Shown here piece by piece: positions 60,401-64,000 of a DNA stretch of 64,000 nt; position 1 is the stretch's first letter; every line of letters begins with the position of its first letter. The stretch is from Ulota crispa (lineage: Eukaryota > Streptophyta > Bryopsida > Orthotrichales > Orthotrichaceae): positions 4,945,966 to 5,009,965 of the forward strand of contig OY987252.1 of the NCBI GenBank assembly GCA_963920765.1, in the 5' to 3' direction. The position numbers were made by a program, and so were the translations under genes. The notes below the pieces were generated by a model. The model had not been told where the DNA came from. It did no database searches and worked only from the letters and a program-made list of their open reading frames with translations.

Positions 60401-61371
60401 TATGATGCTTGTAATTCCAAATCCCTTTAGTGTTATGGATTTGATCACCGACTCAATTTTATATTCTTAGCAATCCTCAAATGATCTTCAATAGAACTTC
60501 TGCCTATCCATCAAAGTCATTTTGTGTAAAAAAAAGTCAATAGCAACAACTATTAAAATACTTCAAAGAGCTCACTTTCCAAATTTTTGTGAGTTTTGTT
60601 TTGCGGATATATTGAGATTCCTTGCAAAGATTGGGCCTCTTTACAATATATCGATAGGGTGCTTTCAACATTTCACCAAGATATGCAAGGGGATTTTAAA
60701 CAAGAGATATTGCCGCAAAATGCTCTAAAATCTCTTTCAAAGATTGATTGCTGCAGAACCAACACAAAGACAGTGGCCAATATGCATGAGTCATAATGGC
60801 ATCCCTATAGACGCAAAAAACATGACAATTATTCCAACATCCTCTTCACCTAAAGTACCACCCTGAAAATAATCATCTAGTTTGCAGCAATTTATGCAAC
60901 TCAAGGAAAGAAGCTGACTGGCAACATCCTCCAAGAGGACTTCAAGTCCAACCCATTTATCCATATGAACAAAGGGAGAAGAACCCATTAGGGGATTCCC
61001 AATGACTTCACTACAACAGAAACCCTTCACAAAATGGTTTGGTCAATAACATCCTCCAATGTCCTCAACTCCCTTACAAAAGGGTCAACTAAAACAATAA
61101 GAGCAGCAAAGGTAATAGATAGAGGCCGCACCAAAATTGAAATCCAAGGCTTCAATAGAATGACAACCCCAAGCCATTGTTCCTCAAGACAAGCTTCTCC
61201 AACAAAACCTTCACCAACTTCACCAACTTCCACAATTAGAAGCTTTTCAAAATCTCCATCACATATTGATTCAAAATGCCTTGTGGAGCTTTGAGACTCC
61301 TCTCGAAAGGATGGAAAAAGTTCAATGGGTACTATGGCATTAACAAGTGATTTGTTACAAAATGAATCCAT
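57407..61371 (-). pseudogene. DUF7869-type transposon protein, broken
   Basis: The best block is 58469-58954. It contains SKQNLREVLCIIHNKIDTAK, HGHGDGAYTHYAH and SRSLYLQLDNSAKDNKN, where DUF7869 proteins have a conserved L-x-x-Q-x-D-N. The frame continues at 58350-58460 with VGFLLFKHTHKDINAYFSHP, the G-H-T-H-x-D-I-D motif of the family with glycine replaced by lysine. It runs on through 58100-58342 and 57659-57865 to a stop at 57407. Upstream blocks (60050-60470, CTRAWYLIHKIPKSTYHNYI; 60791-61371) are weaker. A MITE at 59304-60046 splits it. DUF7869 has been regarded as a likely integrase-type core, but its chemistry is not firmly known to me. Many stops, so dead. Confidence 0.6.
59304..60046. 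mobile_element. ~740-bp MITE, copy 2, inverted relative to copy 1
   Basis: Ends are GGGTGATTGCAAGAAACACT and AGTGTTTCTTGCAACTACCC. The whole length matches 30602-31328 as reverse complement (for example AAGTGCTTTGTAGATTTTCC against its partner in copy 1). Flanks AGGG and GGGG could be a decayed 4-bp duplication. It interrupts the DUF7869 gene. Confidence 0.75.
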
Positions 61372-61659
61372 ATTGGTCGTTGAATTTTCAATCTGACTTT
61401 ATGAAAATAAGTTGTGCCTAATCAAAAATGTAAACCTACAATACCATTCAATATACCAAAATGAAATAATGTCTAGGTCACTTATTGCATGATGGCTGAC
61501 CAATTACTTTGAATATTGTGCAGTTGAGCCACTCCAAAGTGAGGCAGGAACAATATCCTATGTGCTAGTTATGATTGAATAAATCAACCATGGGCTGGCA
61601 ATAAATCACAACTCAAACCTAAATCACATCAACAAAATAAACAAGTCCCCCTTCTTAAT

Positions 61660-62380
61660 CATTCCATTGTTTGCTTGGATTCCAAATTATAGTGAATCTG
61701 GAGAACAATCCAAACTTAAATCTAAGGATCCCTTGATGAATAGATATTTGACATCTGAACATACATATAATCAATCAAGGGATTCCTCAATAGAATTCAT
61801 TCCTCCAAAGAGAATAACAAACATTTGTTGGGCTATGTTGAAGTACAAAAGATCATTAAAGGCAAATTATATAACATCTATCAGGGGATCCCCAAAAGAA
61901 GTGATAACTAACGTCTAAATGCAAATAAGATCTATTGGGGAATCCCCCGATAGAGTGTTAGCACCAGTTTACAAGATGCAAACCTTGACAACATGTATCT
62001 GGGTATAGCCCAATGAAGAAATATTGAGCATCTAAATTTAAACTCATTCCATGGGGGGATCCCTCGATAGAAACTCTCCTTAAATTGGTGAGCACCAACC
62101 ACAATAGAACTATTCAACTATATAGTGAGAGATAGAAGGCAATACTTACCACCATCTATTGGGGGATCCCTTGATGACTTGAATACCATGCCTCTACAAA
62201 GCCTGTTACCATTGGGAGATCCTCAAATAGAGCTTAAACATCCTAGCAATTTGAATGGATCATGGTACAAAACATAAAACCCTAACTTGAACAGCTAATA
62301 TCTGCCGTCTGTATTGAGGGATACCCAATTGAGGAATATTCAAGATACAAGACGATTGAGCCATTATATGATTGTATTCA
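61660..62380. repeat. Right subterminal repeat cluster, ~53-bp period
   Basis: A motif of the form CTATTGGGGGATCCCTCGAT recurs with drift at about 61724, 61780, 61886, 61938, 62054, 62162, 62212 and 62318. Spacings are near 53 bp or twice that. The palindromic GGGGATCCC core is the best conserved part. Confidence 0.65.
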
Positions 62381-64000
62381 TGAATTGTATGGACTGTAAC
62401 ATTTGATTCAACATAAATATATGGATTATTGCAGCTCAAATTACTACTAGAAGATAGACTACCCTATGTCTTGCACTAATTATTCCGTATAGTACTATGG
62501 ATGAAGTTCTTCGTGGACTTCGTAGTGCAATAAATCAATCCACGTAATGGATTCCAACATTCAAACATGTGTGCAACCCAAGCTATTGTGTTTCAATTTA
62601 ACCCATCATTTGTGTGTGCAAATTCCTATACACCATAAAATGTGCTCATCTCTATCCATATAAGAATTGTAACTCAACAATTGCAGCATTAGACAACCAC
62701 CAACAGTAGAATAGACTGACAAAGCCGTAAGTTGAGTTTGCATGCATGCAGCGTTTATACTACATACTGCAATTGGACAAACACATAGTGTACTTTTAGA
62801 ATATGGTTGTAGTCATGAAGCTAGCAATAATGGCAAAACATCAAACCAAGTAATCGGCAATGCAGAGATGACTACTTGTTGATAATAATTGCCAACTCTC
62901 TGCAAGTTGATGTTGCGCTTTGCCTTGCTCTTCATCGATATCCTACGCACTAAGCAATGTGCAACATCTTCTTCTCTGTCACTATGTGGCAAAATCCAAA
63001 CTACAGAGCTCCAATGTAAACAAAATGATTCTTAATATGCGACTTGGCAAAGTAGCACAACTCATATACAATAAATCTTACAACTTCATGAGGAAAGATG
63101 CAGTCAAAGCACGACTTCAAACTTTTGAAATTTAGTCTAGAAGCAATAGTGTTTCTGGCTGCAGAACCATAGGCGACAAGATTCTTGATTAACACCGTAA
63201 GTCCCGAATTTTGCCAAAATTTGATTTAGAATCTTCTTGCTTTTCAAATTTGATCCTGCCAAAAGTATGGAAAATTCTAATTTGAAGCGGGCCCTGACCA
63301 TGCGCACAAATGATAATTTGAAGTTGTGGGCATTCATTAGTAAAAAACAGCATCTTATATGACCACCTATTCTATGATTGGGCGTCCTAGACAACTGTGA
63401 AATGACTATGAAGTGACTACAAAATGACTGACATTAAGATAGATATTCTTTAGTCATTCTTTTGAATGTTTCATCAAAAAGTCTCCACAAAATTGTATTC
63501 TCCTAAATTTGTAAGTACATTCACATCCATAAGCAAATGAGGTTGTTGTTGTGTTTGACATTTTTTAGTTGTGGTTGTGATTTAGTCATACAACCAAAAC
63601 ATGAGTTTGTAGTACCATTAAGGTGTTACTAATGAACTACTAAAGAGTTATTGCTTTCATTTCATTTCATTTTCTTGCAAAAACACTTTTTTCATTGTTT
63701 TTTCTCAAAATTTTGGGGCTTCCTGGTAGCATTATTTTCAGCTCTTTCTTGTTTTTTTGAGACTGCGTGAATGTAGACCACTATAGGAGTCATTTTTTAG
63801 TTGTTTCAAGCACATTCTACAGCACTACTAATCTACTACTTGAATATGACTTTTGTATTTAAATTGGTTTAGGGTAGGTAGGCTATTCAAGTAGTTAGGG
63901 AATAAGTGGTCTAGGGGTTGGATGTGGCTAGAGACATATTCTATATCTACTAATGTGCGACTAACCTAGCACTAGTAAATGACTTTCAAATGATTTTAGT
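62381..64000. other. Non-coding end of window, nothing firm
   Basis: Two minus-strand open frames at 63001-63195 and 63137-63394 overlap, but I recognise no domain. The stretch 63400-63900 contains several AATGACTA/TAGTCAT phrases that may belong to a MITE running off the window. Confidence 0.35.

Larger units (their letters stand above)
56950..62380. mobile_element. Decayed DUF7869-type DNA transposon
   Basis: A minus-strand DUF7869-type gene lies between two clusters of related short repeats in opposite orientation (left 56990-57215, right 61660-62380). Subterminal repeat clusters around a single long gene fit a cut-and-paste element. I cannot define the exact ends or a target duplication. 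Confidence 0.5.

Noticed and set aside
61034-61294. Plus-strand serine/threonine-rich open frame
   Set aside because: It overlaps the upstream blocks of the minus-strand DUF7869 gene and is low-complexity; I could not support it independently.
63001-63394. Overlapping minus-strand open frames near the window end
   Set aside because: I see no recognisable domain, no conserved counterpart in the window and no clear splice structure.

Overview
The window is nuclear DNA from a plant-like eukaryote. It is AT-rich, split by GT-AG introns, full of decayed class II transposons, and carries one well-preserved gene of a plant-specific family (ARID plus HSP20-like domain). The transposon proteins (SWIM-finger MULE-like transposase, DUF7869-type protein, DNA-methyltransferase-like protein) are, as far as I remember, commonest in bryophytes, lycophytes, ferns and streptophyte algae. 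I therefore lean to an early-diverging land plant, but the sequence alone does not prove it.

Left third (1-33.7 kb): a nested transposon complex. A large element, called G here, is present twice. Copy A (1-6601) has only its right end in the window. Copy B (7813-28720, 20.9 kb) has both inverted ends and an apparent 18-bp target duplication. G carries two divergent genes: a minus-strand MULE-like transposase ending in a SWIM zinc finger, and a plus-strand multi-exon gene ending in a beta-class (N6-adenine/N4-cytosine) DNA-methyltransferase-like domain. Copy B sits inside a gene of a second element, called M. M's upstream exons lie at 28.7-33.7 kb and its downstream exons at 6.6-7.8 kb, and M also ends in a methyltransferase-like segment. 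Smaller elements have landed in this complex: hAT-like, CACTA-like with 3-bp duplications, a MULE-type MITE with a 9-bp duplication, a tRNA-derived SINE and a pair of ~735-bp MITEs. Introns of G and M carry palindromes repeated at a constant 84-85 bp pitch, in arrays of unrelated sequence. This is the most unusual structure in the window.

Middle (33.7-39.4 kb): no gene. It holds a degenerate dimeric satellite (165 + 173 bp) broken by a LINE fragment that retains its target duplication.

40.2-48.4 kb: an intact 11-exon minus-strand gene for an 856-residue ARID/HSP20-like chromatin protein. Its N-terminal half contains an expanded tetrapeptide repeat. Its probable 5' leader and promoter contain a piggyBac-like MITE.

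48.4-64 kb: mostly non-coding sequence with a MITE, a SINE and a tandem duplication, followed by a decayed DUF7869-type DNA transposon (about 57-62.4 kb) with inverted clusters of ~53-bp subterminal repeats.

All transposon genes here carry stops and frameshifts. Their coordinates are outer limits of recognisable coding, not gene models. The ARID gene is the only one I consider functional.
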